Assembly: GCA_031265345.1 (NCBI GenBank)
Contig: JAISCU010000105.1
Coordinates: 1-27,056, forward strand
DNA: 27,056 nt
Origin: Bifidobacteriaceae bacterium
GTDB taxonomy: Bacteria > Actinomycetota > Actinomycetes > Actinomycetales > WQXJ01
Direction: 5' to 3'
A model generated the notes under the pieces. That model saw only the letters and a program-made list of their open reading frames with translations, was not told the DNA's origin and did no database searches. This document shows, piece after piece, positions 14,795 to 22,536 of this stretch (position 1 is the first letter of the stretch; every line of letters begins with the position of its first letter). The position numbers and the translations under genes were made by a program.

Positions 14795-15994
14795 TTAGGA
14801 ATCGAAAGTCGTCATGCCCGTGGGGGCGGGCACGTCGACCCAGGCGGCGGCGCCGACCGACTCGATGGCGGCGGCGGCGATCCGGGAGGTGGCGAGCGCG
14901 TCCGCGACCGAGGCCGCCACCTGTGAGCCAGACACGACCGAACGAACGAAGCGGGCGCCCTCGATCACTTTCAGGTCATCGAAGGACAGCCCCATGCCGG
15001 CCCCCGGCTGGAAGCGGGCGAAGTCGCCGAAGCGATGGTCGGACAACTCGCGGGTGTAGCCGTAGTCGCGGGCGGTGGGCGCGGAGCAGATCGCGACCTC
15101 GTTCATGCGCTCGAAGTTCCAGCTGATGGCCCCGGCGGTGCCGTGGACGGCTATTCCGTAGTCGCAGCGGGACCCCACGCCGACGCGGGTGGACTCGAAG
15201 GTGCCCACCACGCCGGAGGCGAAGCGTGCCAGGACGGCGGCGTAGTCCTCGTTCTCGACCCGGAGCATGGGGGCGTCATCCGCCACCGAAGCATTGTGAC
15301 CAGTGCCAGCGCCGGGCTCGGGGCGTTCCTTGATGAACGTCTCGGTCAGGGCGGAAACGGCGGACACAGGCGAGCCGACCAGGTACTGGGCCAGGTCGAA
15401 ACCGTGCGACAGGAGGTCGCCCAGCACGCCGGCGCCGGCCTTGGCCAGTTCGAAGCGCCACGTCCTGGCGCCGCGCGGATCGGCCGAATAGTCGGCGTCG
15501 AGCTTGCAATGGATATTGGTGACGCGCCCAATGGCCCCTTCCGCGATCAGCTTCTTGGCGTATTCGATGGCCGGGGCGTGTCTGTACGTGAAGCCCACCC
15601 CCGTGACCAGACCAGCGCCTTCGGCCGCCGCGACCACATCGGCCGCTTCGGCGGCGTTGACGCCCATCGGCTTCTCGATCCAAAACGGCTTCCCGGCCCG
15701 CGCGGCTGCCAGGGCGAACTCCCGGTGCAGGTAGTTGGGCGCACAGATCGAGACCGCGTCAACCGAAGGGTGATCGAGCACGGCGCGGTAATCGGCACTG
15801 GCCTCGCGGTAGCCGAACAGCCGCTGCGCGTCAGCGGTGTTCTGGCGGATCGGGTCGGCCACGATCACCAGCTCCGGGGTCACCTCCAGGTCAGCGTACT
15901 TGTCCGGGATCGCCAGGTAGGCCCGCGAATGCAGCCGCCCCATCCAGCCCGCCGAGATCAAACCGATTCCCAATCGGCGTGCGGTCGTAGTCAT
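14795..15994 (-). CDS. Gfo/Idh/MocA-family oxidoreductase, probable inositol-isomer dehydrogenase
   Basis: A 399-residue NAD(P)-dependent dehydrogenase and last gene of the iolD operon. The Rossmann start is IGLISAGWMGRLHSRAY (10-26). The EKP motif lies at 107-109 (Lys108), and the active-site block GVLGDLLSHGFDLAQYLVG (189-207) carries Asp193 and His197. It is longer than IolG and only distantly similar, so a different stereoisomer or oxidation product is likely (scyllo-inositol or an inosose, by analogy with IolX/IolW/IolU). GAGGGGG lies about eight bases before the ATG at 15994. It follows the MFS transporter by 66 bp. The exact substrate cannot be read from the sequence; sugar dehydrogenase activity is possible. 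Confidence 0.85.
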   Translation of the reverse strand: MTTTARRLGIGLISAGWMGRLHSRAYLAIPDKYADLEVTPELVIVADPIRQNTADAQRLFGYREASADYRAVLDHPSVDAVSICAPNYLHREFALAAARAGKPFWIEKPMGVNAAEAADVVAAAEGAGLVTGVGFTYRHAPAIEYAKKLIAEGAIGRVTNIHCKLDADYSADPRGARTWRFELAKAGAGVLGDLLSHGFDLAQYLVGSPVSAVSALTETFIKERPEPGAGTGHNASVADDAPMLRVENEDYAAVLARFASGVVGTFESTRVGVGSRCDYGIAVHGTAGAISWNFERMNEVAICSAPTARDYGYTRELSDHRFGDFARFQPGAGMGLSFDDLKVIEGARFVRSVVSGSQVAASVADALATSRIAAAAIESVGAAAWVDVPAPTGMTTFDS

Positions 15995-16027
15995 TGTCTT
16001 GTCCCCCTCTATTGAATGTCCGGCCCA

Positions 16028-16063
16028 GTATTGGGCTCGGTATTGGGCTCGGTCTTGGGCTCA
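16028..16063. repeat. Three tandem 12-bp repeats at the transporter stop codon
   Basis: GTATTGGGCTCG occurs at 16028-16039 and 16040-16051, with a variant copy at 16052-16063. The last copy supplies the stop codon of the transporter gene, and the array fills much of the 66-bp gap before the dehydrogenase start. Copy-number change would alter the intercistronic distance. Confidence 0.8.
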
Positions 16064-17509
16064 GTGCGGAATCCGCCCGGAGGCGAAGTTCCATTCGATC
16101 TGTTCGAGCGATTTGCCTTTGGTCTCCGGCAGGTACTTCGCGCCCCAGATGATCGCGGCCACGCCCAGGCCCGCGAAGATGAAGAAGGTCGCCGCGATCC
16201 CCACGCCGCCCGGCGAGACGGCCCACGGGAACAGCAGGGTGATGATGAAGTTGGTCACCCACATGCAGGCCACCGCCGCGCCCATGGCCAGGCCGCGCAC
16301 CCGCGAGGGGAAGACCTCGGCCAGCAGGCACCAGGTGGCGGGGCCCACAGCGCCTTGCATGAAAGCCAGGAAAGTCACAGTCAGCGCGAGCACCAGGTAG
16401 GCCTTGAAGGAGGAATCCGGCACCGTCTTCGCGACCAGACCGATGGCCACATGGGCGCAGGTGGTTCCCGCCAGCCCGACCAGCACCAGCCGGCGCCGCC
16501 CCACGTAGCCGAGCAGCCAGATGCCCACCAGCATGGCCAGCACCGAGATCACGCCGTTGGCGATGTTCCCCACGATCGCCTGGTCCATCTCGATGCCCGA
16601 CCGCTCGATTATCTGGGTCCCGTAGTACATCACCGAGTTCACGCCGGTGATCTGGTTAATCACAGCGACGCCGATGCCGATAAGCAGGCACCGCCTGATC
16701 CAGGGAGTCCCGATCAGGTCGTGCCAGGTGGCTTTGGATTGTTCGGCCTCGCGTCTGACGACGGCTGCGATCTCTTCCAGTTCGGCCGCGGCGGCGCCGG
16801 GCTCGCGGATCGACTCCAGGACACGGAGCGCGTCATCGTGACGGCCCTTCATGGCGTACCAGCGCGGCGATTCCGGCATCAACTTCATCCCGATCCATAG
16901 CGCCACGGCCGGGATGATGGCCATCGCCAACATGACGCGCCAAGTGTGCCCGGAGCCGCCCATGGTGTTCGCCAGCACGGCGTTGGAGACGAAAGCCAGG
17001 AACTGCCCGGTGACGATCATCAACTCGTTGCGAGTGACCAACCGGCCACGCCGGTTGGCGGGCGAGATCTCCGCCAGGTAGACCGGCACGGTCACCGAGG
17101 CCCCGCCCACGCCCAAACCCAATGCGATCCGGGCGAGGGTCATGATGTAGCGATCCGGCGCCAGGGCGCAGGCCGCCGCCGCCACGGTGAAGACCACCGC
17201 CAGGATCAGGATGGTCTTGCGGCGGCCGATCCGGTCCGCCAGACGTCCACCGGTCAAGGCCCCGACGGCGGCGCCGGCGATCAGCGAGGACGCCACCACC
17301 CCTTGCCAGATCGGGTCCAGGTCAAGCTGTCCTGGCGTGGACATGAAGGGCAACGCCCCATTGATTACTCCGGTGTCGAACCCGAAGAGCAGGCCGCCAA
17401 AGGTCGAGACCAGGACGGCGGTGCGCAGCACCGACCGGTGATTGGTTTCGTTGCCCGGTCCCCCCGATTCAGCACCCCGGCCCCCCAGACCGGTTAGCGA
17501 AACTGCCAC
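16061..17509 (-). CDS. MFS sugar porter, IolT-like myo-inositol transporter
   Basis: A proton-coupled sugar porter of 482 residues with about 12 membrane helices. Family markers are GLLFGFDTGVINGALPFM in helix 1, DRIGRRKT in the first cytoplasmic loop, RRGRLVTRNELMIVTGQF, ITGVNSVMYYGTQII in helix 7, and PETKGKSLEQIE at the C-terminus. Several of these blocks are very close to IolT-type inositol transporters, and the position between iolD/transaldolase and an inositol-type dehydrogenase supports inositol uptake. The GTG at 17509 has AAGGA about nine bases upstream; a start within the first 20 residues is also possible, because the leader before NHRSVLRTAVLVS is not conserved. Confidence 0.9.
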   Translation of the reverse strand: MAVSLTGLGGRGAESGGPGNETNHRSVLRTAVLVSTFGGLLFGFDTGVINGALPFMSTPGQLDLDPIWQGVVASSLIAGAAVGALTGGRLADRIGRRKTILILAVVFTVAAAACALAPDRYIMTLARIALGLGVGGASVTVPVYLAEISPANRRGRLVTRNELMIVTGQFLAFVSNAVLANTMGGSGHTWRVMLAMAIIPAVALWIGMKLMPESPRWYAMKGRHDDALRVLESIREPGAAAAELEEIAAVVRREAEQSKATWHDLIGTPWIRRCLLIGIGVAVINQITGVNSVMYYGTQIIERSGIEMDQAIVGNIANGVISVLAMLVGIWLLGYVGRRRLVLVGLAGTTCAHVAIGLVAKTVPDSSFKAYLVLALTVTFLAFMQGAVGPATWCLLAEVFPSRVRGLAMGAAVACMWVTNFIITLLFPWAVSPGGVGIAATFFIFAGLGVAAIIWGAKYLPETKGKSLEQIEWNFASGRIPH

Positions 17510-17546
17510 TACCTGTTTTCCTTTCCTTTTCTGGTCGCCAGCGCCG

Positions 17547-18629
17547 TCAAGGCGCCGGAATCAACACATCGCGCACCAGCGCGTCGAGGCCCGCGTCGGC
17601 CTCGAGGAACTGGCGCAAAGTCTTCCGTGTGGCGCCGAAGGTGTCAAACTCGGCCGACGTCAAACCGTCAGGCTCGTAGGCCCGCCGGAACTCGGGGATT
17701 CGATCCAACAGCGCAGTCAAGATCTCGTCACGGACAGGCAGATCCATCCGGGCGTCCAGCGCCAAGTCGTTGTCGTTGATCAGCACCTGCCAACTGAACG
17801 GCGGAGACACCACCACGTCGCCGCCGACGAATTCGGTCAGGTGGAGAACATTGCGGTAGGCGGCGGACAGCAGCCGCGCCCTCAGTCCGAGTTCCTGGAA
17901 AGCTCTGTAGGCGCGCTTGAAAGCGGCCACCCCGGCCCACTCGAGGTGGCCGGGATCGATCGCGATGCGGTCGCGTTTGACCACTTCACGCATCCAGTCA
18001 TCGAGCCGCCCCACCATGATGGTGACGACCGGCCCCATGGTCGAGGTGTCGTGGCCGGCCGCTTCGCGCCGCTTCAGCCCCCGCTCGATGGCTTGGCCGG
18101 TGGCCACGGCCTGGGCGGCGGTGAAGGACACGGTCACGTTGACCGAGACCCCGCGGTAGCTGGCTTCCTCGATCGCTTCCAGGCCGACCGCCGTGGCGGG
18201 GATCTTGACGATGATGTTCGGCGCCAAGCCCGCGAAGTGCTCGGCTTGGTCGGCCAGCGCTTCGGCGTCGCGATGGAGCCTGGGATCGGTCTGCATCGAC
18301 AGCCGTCCGTTCAGGCCCTCATATTGGGCGAAGGCGGGCTCGAGCAACCGGGCCGCCTCAACCGAGAGCTCCTCGACCACCTTCCAGCCGAGCTCGGATT
18401 CCCCGGCTTTCGGGTGATCAGCGGCCAGTTCGGCCAGCCGGGACTCCCAGCGCGGGCGGTCGGCTTTGATGCAGCTGAGCGCGATCACCGGGTTGCAAGT
18501 CGCGCCGACCGCGCCCCAACCGATCGCCTGGGCGAGTTCGGTCGGATCGGCGGAATCGTTCCACAGCGCGGTCGGCTGTGTGCTCGTCATGCGCGCGAGC
18601 GGACTGGTTTCGACGAGGGTGGCAGTCAT
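17547..18629 (-). CDS. Transaldolase-family protein in the inositol operon
   Basis: A 360-residue class I aldolase-type TIM barrel. The Schiff-base lysine is visible in PNIIVKIPATAVG (Lys142). Other family blocks are LWNDSADPTEL, GATCNPVIALSCI, SVNVTVSFTAAQAV and a C-terminal TFGATRKTLRQFLEAD. The ATG at 18629 is chosen because GAGGA sits a few bases upstream; the iolD stop is only 8 bp before it, so coupling is likely. Classical transaldolases move a dihydroxyacetone unit between sugar phosphates. Close co-transcription with iolD suggests a role in inositol breakdown, possibly cleaving 2-deoxy-5-keto-gluconate-6-phosphate in place of IolJ or handling the resulting triose phosphates. That specific role is inference. 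Confidence 0.88.
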   Translation of the reverse strand: MTATLVETSPLARMTSTQPTALWNDSADPTELAQAIGWGAVGATCNPVIALSCIKADRPRWESRLAELAADHPKAGESELGWKVVEELSVEAARLLEPAFAQYEGLNGRLSMQTDPRLHRDAEALADQAEHFAGLAPNIIVKIPATAVGLEAIEEASYRGVSVNVTVSFTAAQAVATGQAIERGLKRREAAGHDTSTMGPVVTIMVGRLDDWMREVVKRDRIAIDPGHLEWAGVAAFKRAYRAFQELGLRARLLSAAYRNVLHLTEFVGGDVVVSPPFSWQVLINDNDLALDARMDLPVRDEILTALLDRIPEFRRAYEPDGLTSAEFDTFGATRKTLRQFLEADAGLDALVRDVLIPAP

Positions 18630-18637
18630 TTCATTCC

Positions 18638-20575
18638 TCATTCTTCGACGTTTGATGGCGACGCTGTCTGAGCGATCAGCGGCCGCTGATGGGTCTTGGC
18701 GGCTTCGTATTCGCCGCGTGCGTGCTGGGTGGTCTCGAGCGTCGAAACCTCCGCCACCGGGACGTCCCACCACGAGTCGCTGGGCGGGTTCGGGCCTTCG
18801 AGGTCGGTCTCGATGTAGATCATGACCGCGCCGGTGGCGGCCTGGGCCAGCCGGTAGGCGGCTTTGAAGTCCGCGATGGTGCGGGCTTTGATCACTTCGA
18901 GGCCCCAACTGGCGGCGTTCGCGGCGATGTCGACCGGGGTTGGCGGTCCGTCCAGGCGCCCGGTGGCGGGGTCCCGCTTCAAGTACTTGGTGCCGAAGCG
19001 CTGCGAGCCACGCGATTCGGAGAGCGCCCCGATGGAGGCGAAGCCATGGTTCTCCAGCAGCACAAAGATGACCTTGAGGCCTTCTTGCACAATGGTCGCC
19101 AGTTCCATCGGCAGCATCTGATACGTGCCGTCGCCAACGATCGCCACGACCTCGTGATCTGGCACGGCCATCTTCACACCGAGGGCGGCCGGAATCTCAT
19201 AGCCCATGCAAGAGTAGGCGTATTCGACGTGGTACGCGCGCGAGTTCGAGGCCCGCCAGAGCGCCTGCAGGTCCCCCGGCATGGAACCGGCGGCGTTGAT
19301 CACCACGTCGTTCGGCCCCATCAACTCGTTCAGGGCGCCGAACACCTCGGTCTGGGCGGGCAAGGGCCCGTGGTCCAGGTGGTAGCAATGCTCCGTGATC
19401 TGAGCCCACGCCTCCCGTTCGGCCGCGATCCGCGCGGCGTATTCCGCGCTGACCTCATATCCGGCCAGTTCGGTTGCCAGGGCTTCGAGCGCCGCCCTCG
19501 CGTCCGCCACCACCATCAGGCCCGCCTGCTTGGCCGCGTCGAAGGCAGCCACGTTGATGTTGACGAACCGCACATCAGGGTCACGGAATTGGGTGCGCGA
19601 CGCCGTGGTGAAGTCTGAGTACCGGGTGCCGATGCCGATCACCAGGTCGGCTTCGGCCGCCAGGTGGTTGGCGGCGTGGGTTCCCGTCGCGCCGACCCCG
19701 CCGACCGCTTGGGGCGAGTCCCAGTTGATCGCGCCTTTGCCTGCCTGCGTGTCCGCCACAGGGATGCCCGTGGCGGCGGCGAAAACTCTAAGCGCGGCAT
19801 CGGCCTCCGAATAGACCACTCCCCCACCGGCGACGATCAGCGGGCGGCGCGCCTCGCGGATCAGCTGTGCAGCCCGCTGGAGCTGGACCGGTTCGGCGGG
19901 CGGCCGCGCGATATGCCACACCCGTTTGTCGAACAGTTCCGCCGGCCAGTCGAAGGCCTCCGCCTGGACATCCTGCGGCAAGGCGATGGTGACGGCGCCG
20001 GTCTCGGCCGGGTCGGTCAGCACCCGCATGGCCCCGAGCAACGCCGGGACAAGTTGTTCTGGCCGGTTCACGCGGGCGAAGAAGCGGCTGACCGGCTTGA
20101 AGCAGTCGTTGACCGAAGCGTCCGGGCTGGCCGGATTCTCGAGTTGCTGGAGTACCGGATCGGGCGCGCGGGTGGCGAAGATGTCGCTCGGCAGGATCAG
20201 GACGGGCAAGTGGTTGGTGGTCGCGAGCGCCGCTCCGGTCACCATGTTGGTGGCGCCGGGGCCGATCGAGGAGGTCGCGGCCAGGGTGGCCAACCGCTTC
20301 GACGCCTTGGCGAAGGCGGACGCGATGTGGACGGCCCCTTGTTCGTTGCGCCCCAGGAAGTACTCGAGCTTGTCCTCGCCGGGAGCGGGATCGACCTCGT
20401 TCTGGAGCAGGGCCTGGCCCAGCCCGCAGACGTTGCCGTGCCCGAAGATCCCGAACACGCCCTGGATCAGCCGTCGCTCGGCGCCGTCGCGTTCGGAATA
20501 CTGTTTGGCCAGGAACCTCACAACGGCCTGGCCAACGGTCAGGCGGATCGTGCCCCGGCTCGTGGATTGGTCCAC
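18638..20575 (-). CDS. iolD: 3D-trihydroxycyclohexane-1,2-dione hydrolase (IolD), ThDP-dependent
   Basis: A 645-residue thiamine diphosphate enzyme that hydrolytically opens the cyclohexanedione ring to 5-deoxy-D-glucuronate, the substrate of IolB. Three acetolactate-synthase-like domains are visible: an N-terminal PYR domain (GVFGIFGHGNVCGLGQAL), a central domain, and a C-terminal PP domain. The PP domain carries the ThDP/Mg motif GDGTYQMLPMELATIV and then ENHGFASIGAL, typical of IolD. I choose the GTG at 20575 because AAGGAGG lies eight bases upstream; the open frame to 20626 overlaps the promoter. It is first gene of the operon with the transaldolase, transporter and dehydrogenase. An ATGT-N4-ACAT palindrome lies 63 bp upstream. 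Confidence 0.95.
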   Translation of the reverse strand: MDQSTSRGTIRLTVGQAVVRFLAKQYSERDGAERRLIQGVFGIFGHGNVCGLGQALLQNEVDPAPGEDKLEYFLGRNEQGAVHIASAFAKASKRLATLAATSSIGPGATNMVTGAALATTNHLPVLILPSDIFATRAPDPVLQQLENPASPDASVNDCFKPVSRFFARVNRPEQLVPALLGAMRVLTDPAETGAVTIALPQDVQAEAFDWPAELFDKRVWHIARPPAEPVQLQRAAQLIREARRPLIVAGGGVVYSEADAALRVFAAATGIPVADTQAGKGAINWDSPQAVGGVGATGTHAANHLAAEADLVIGIGTRYSDFTTASRTQFRDPDVRFVNINVAAFDAAKQAGLMVVADARAALEALATELAGYEVSAEYAARIAAEREAWAQITEHCYHLDHGPLPAQTEVFGALNELMGPNDVVINAAGSMPGDLQALWRASNSRAYHVEYAYSCMGYEIPAALGVKMAVPDHEVVAIVGDGTYQMLPMELATIVQEGLKVIFVLLENHGFASIGALSESRGSQRFGTKYLKRDPATGRLDGPPTPVDIAANAASWGLEVIKARTIADFKAAYRLAQAATGAVMIYIETDLEGPNPPSDSWWDVPVAEVSTLETTQHARGEYEAAKTHQRPLIAQTASPSNVEE

Positions 20576-20637
20576 TTCGGCCACCTCCTTACGGTCAACT
20601 ACTGTGTTGACCCAGAAGCATAACACATATTGACCGA

Positions 20638-20649
20638 ATGTCCTAACAT
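20638..20649. promoter_or_regulatory. Candidate iol operator upstream of iolD
   Basis: ATGTCCTAACAT, inverted repeat ATGT-N4-ACAT, differs from the iolB site by one base. On the gene strand it overlaps a weak -35 (TTAGGA), followed after 18 bp by TATGCT, a good -10 hexamer, so binding would occlude the promoter. Confidence 0.55.
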
Positions 20650-20885
20650 ACTTTTGGGCGATGCCGTTTCCCGTCTCCCGCCGTGCCCGCAGCGGCCCCT
20701 TTCGGCGGATCTCACGTCAGGTCCGCGTTCCTGGGGGCCTCGACTGCTGCCACAACCCCGGTGAGGTCCGGTCAAGCAGCGAGACAAACCGCAACCAGGC
20801 GGACGCCGTACCCGACCCGCGCCTACGGTCTTGTTAGCTTCGGGATTCCGGCGCTGACAGCATTCACAGAGGAGGACTACACCAA
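20650..20885. other. Divergent intergenic region between iolD and the 174-residue gene
   Basis: No gene is supported. The left part holds the iolD operator and promoter. The right part is the leader of the rightward gene and ends with a GAGGAGG ribosome site. I see no repeat or RNA gene; the short ORF crossing 20683-20913 is in a different frame from the downstream gene and lacks any recognisable motif. Confidence 0.4.
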
Positions 20886-21410
20886 ATGGCTATACCTGCG
20901 AAGCCAACAGTAAAACTCACCGTTGACGGTATCGTCGGACAAAAGACAAGAGACGCCGCTGCCTGGGCCTTCTACGCCAACAGCTTCACAACGGGTACGG
21001 CGCTAAGCGCATTCCCTCAGCAACTGATAAAGGGACTCCAGATCTGGCTGAATCGCTATGGCTATTGGAAGTTCGTCGCTCCGTCTGGGAGCCAGGCGAA
21101 CCTCGTTCTTGACGGCCTGTGGGGGAACAACACATCCTATGCGCTCGGGGGCTCTATCGCCTATCTGTGTGAGTCCCGCGACAGCCAGGGGTACTTGTAC
21201 CAAGGATGCAAGGTCAATGGCACCGAGGCCGGTAAGGCAGCGATCAGTGTCAAAGCACTTCAGGCACTGCTCAATGGAATAATCTTCCGCGACAAGCCAG
21301 TAGGACCGTATTTCTTCCTGGTCAACGTGACACCAACCTTTTCCCCGTCGGGTTACACGGGGAATAGGACTTGGGCAGTTGCTCCGGGACCCCGTTACGC
21401 CCTTGGCTGA
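20886..21410 (+). CDS. Peptidoglycan-binding-like small protein, no signal peptide
   Basis: A 174-residue protein of unknown function. It contains motifs resembling PG_binding_1 modules: LTVDGIVGQKTRDAAAWAF near the N-terminus, and KGLQIWLNRYGYW followed by LDGLWGNNTSYALGG in the middle. The pattern Q-x-W-[LM]-N-x-x-Y then DG-x-x-G also appears twice in the large hydrolase at 22994-25246. No signal peptide or membrane helix is present. The ATG is preceded by GAGGAGG about ten bases upstream. Base composition is visibly richer in A and T than the iol genes, suggesting a different origin. The gene ends about 20 bp before a decayed transposase, so the C-terminus (AVAPGPRYALG) may have been altered by that insertion. 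It may be an intact small protein or the remnant of a longer wall hydrolase. Confidence 0.65.
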   Translation: MAIPAKPTVKLTVDGIVGQKTRDAAAWAFYANSFTTGTALSAFPQQLIKGLQIWLNRYGYWKFVAPSGSQANLVLDGLWGNNTSYALGGSIAYLCESRDSQGYLYQGCKVNGTEAGKAAISVKALQALLNGIIFRDKPVGPYFFLVNVTPTFSPSGYTGNRTWAVAPGPRYALG

Positions 21411-21429
21411 CCTCATGTCTGGGTGGCTG

Positions 21430-21757
21430 TTCGGGAGCCTATTCGCGTCGTTCGAGCAGGAAAGCGGACCATGGCCCATCGGACCAGGGCCTGGTGGGCT
21501 CCGGGCGGGCGTTTGTAGTCTTCGACGCAGCGGCGGTGCCGGGCTATCTGAGCCGACGCCGTTCGATCGCCCAGCGGTGCGGCAGGACCCTACAGACGTG
21601 CGCCCCGCCCTGTTCCGCGATAATCGACACGATCCTGGTCGCCGTCTTGGCGGCCGACAGTTCGAGCAGCGGATTGGTGCCGTCTCGGTCGCGGACATCC
21701 ATCCGCTGACGAGCGCCCGAGCCGACCCATGGTGTCGACCGCTACGCAGCGTTTGTG
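21430..21757 (-). pseudogene. Decayed IS5-family transposase fragment
   Basis: Reading the minus strand in shifting frames recovers transposase C-terminal blocks in the right order. These are HKRCVAVDTMGR (from 21757), then DVRDRDGTNPLLELSAAKTA and RIVSIIAEQGG, then VLPHRWAIER. After a frameshift come RHRRCVEDYKRPP and HQALVRWAMVRF. These match the order seen in IS5-type transposases (a VDT-G block, a DRDG block, an LPRRW-ER block and an RHRR..DYE..P block). At least two frameshifts and an internal shortening are present, and the N-terminal half is missing, so it is non-functional. It fills the gap between the 174-residue gene and the orphan lipoprotein and marks past transposition here. I could not identify terminal inverted repeats. 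Confidence 0.75.
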
Positions 21758-21794
21758 GCTGGACACCCCTCGTATGCACTGGGCCCGAAGCTGG

Positions 21795-22424
21795 TCAACC
21801 TTCTTGAGGCGCGACCGCGCGCACGCAGTCGAAGGCCGATTCCTGCATCTCCAGCCCGTGTCTGCGCCGGTCATCATCCCATTCGATCCCGCTCCAATCC
21901 ACTTGGCCGGGACCGCCGACCTCGAGCGACATCCCCGGCCGCCCATCTGGCAGGCCGGGCTGATTGGTCAGGTAGGAGTTGATGTCGAGCCCGGCACCGT
22001 CCTGGTGCAGTTCGGCGCCGGGAGGGTATCCCCACAGGACCCCCACGACCCACCAATCCTCGCCGGGCGCGTTGCCCTCACCCACATAGACCATCCGGTC
22101 CCAGGTCCCCGAATGGGAATCGGCGCCTCCCGGGTTCGCCGTGGCCATGATCAGATTGCGTGTCGCCTCATCAACCGGCAGGCACTCGGGCGACTCCACA
22201 GGTGGCACCTGAGGTTCCGCGGAAGTTGAGGCGGGGGAGGCGTCCGCCGACCGGGCGGACGATTCCCGTGGCGGCTCTCGGTCCGCGCCGACCACTTGAT
22301 CGCATCCTGTGAGAATGACGGAAACTGCTGGCAGTGACGCTGCGGCCACAAGCGCAGCTACCGTCCTAGGAAGAATCCTCCGGGCACCGCAGACGGAGCC
22401 TTCAACGCCCCAGGGTTGGCTCAT
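21795..22424 (-). CDS. Hypothetical lipoprotein
   Basis: A 209-residue protein that I do not recognise. It has a basic start, a hydrophobic stretch (TVAALVAAASLPAVSVILTGC) with a good lipobox ending at ILTGC, and a Ser/Pro/Glu-rich tether. A globular part of about 140 residues follows, with EDWWVVGVLWGYPPGAELHQDGAGLDI and SGIEWDDDRRRHGLEMQESAFDCVRAV. Its product is probably membrane-anchored and extracytoplasmic. The ATG at 22424 lacks a ribosome site but has TACAGT ending seven bases before it, so the message is probably leaderless. It follows the small membrane-protein gene on the same strand with a 112-bp gap. It may be a narrowly distributed exported protein; no function is proposed. Confidence 0.7.
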   Translation of the reverse strand: MSQPWGVEGSVCGARRILPRTVAALVAAASLPAVSVILTGCDQVVGADREPPRESSARSADASPASTSAEPQVPPVESPECLPVDEATRNLIMATANPGGADSHSGTWDRMVYVGEGNAPGEDWWVVGVLWGYPPGAELHQDGAGLDINSYLTNQPGLPDGRPGMSLEVGGPGQVDWSGIEWDDDRRRHGLEMQESAFDCVRAVAPQEG

Positions 22425-22437
22425 GCCGAGCACTGTA
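22425..22437 (-). promoter_or_regulatory. -10 element of a probable leaderless lipoprotein gene
   Basis: On the minus strand TACAGT is followed by seven bases and then the ATG at 22424. There is no Shine-Dalgarno sequence. The hexamer fits TANNNT. Confidence 0.4.
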
Positions 22438-22536
22438 CCGCAGCAATTCATAGGGGAGTTACGTACCGCGACACGCTGGGTCCGGCGATTGCGCCCAAGG
22501 TCGAGCGTAGCCGCGACTGGGTGTGCGCCGGACCTG

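Noticed and set aside
17442..18671. 409-codon ORF antisense to the transaldolase gene
   Set aside because: No recognisable domain; it is opposite a gene with clear catalytic motifs.
21371..21807. Rightward ORFs of 112 and 142 codons between the small protein and the lipoprotein
   Set aside because: They are antisense to the decayed transposase and have no domain of their own.
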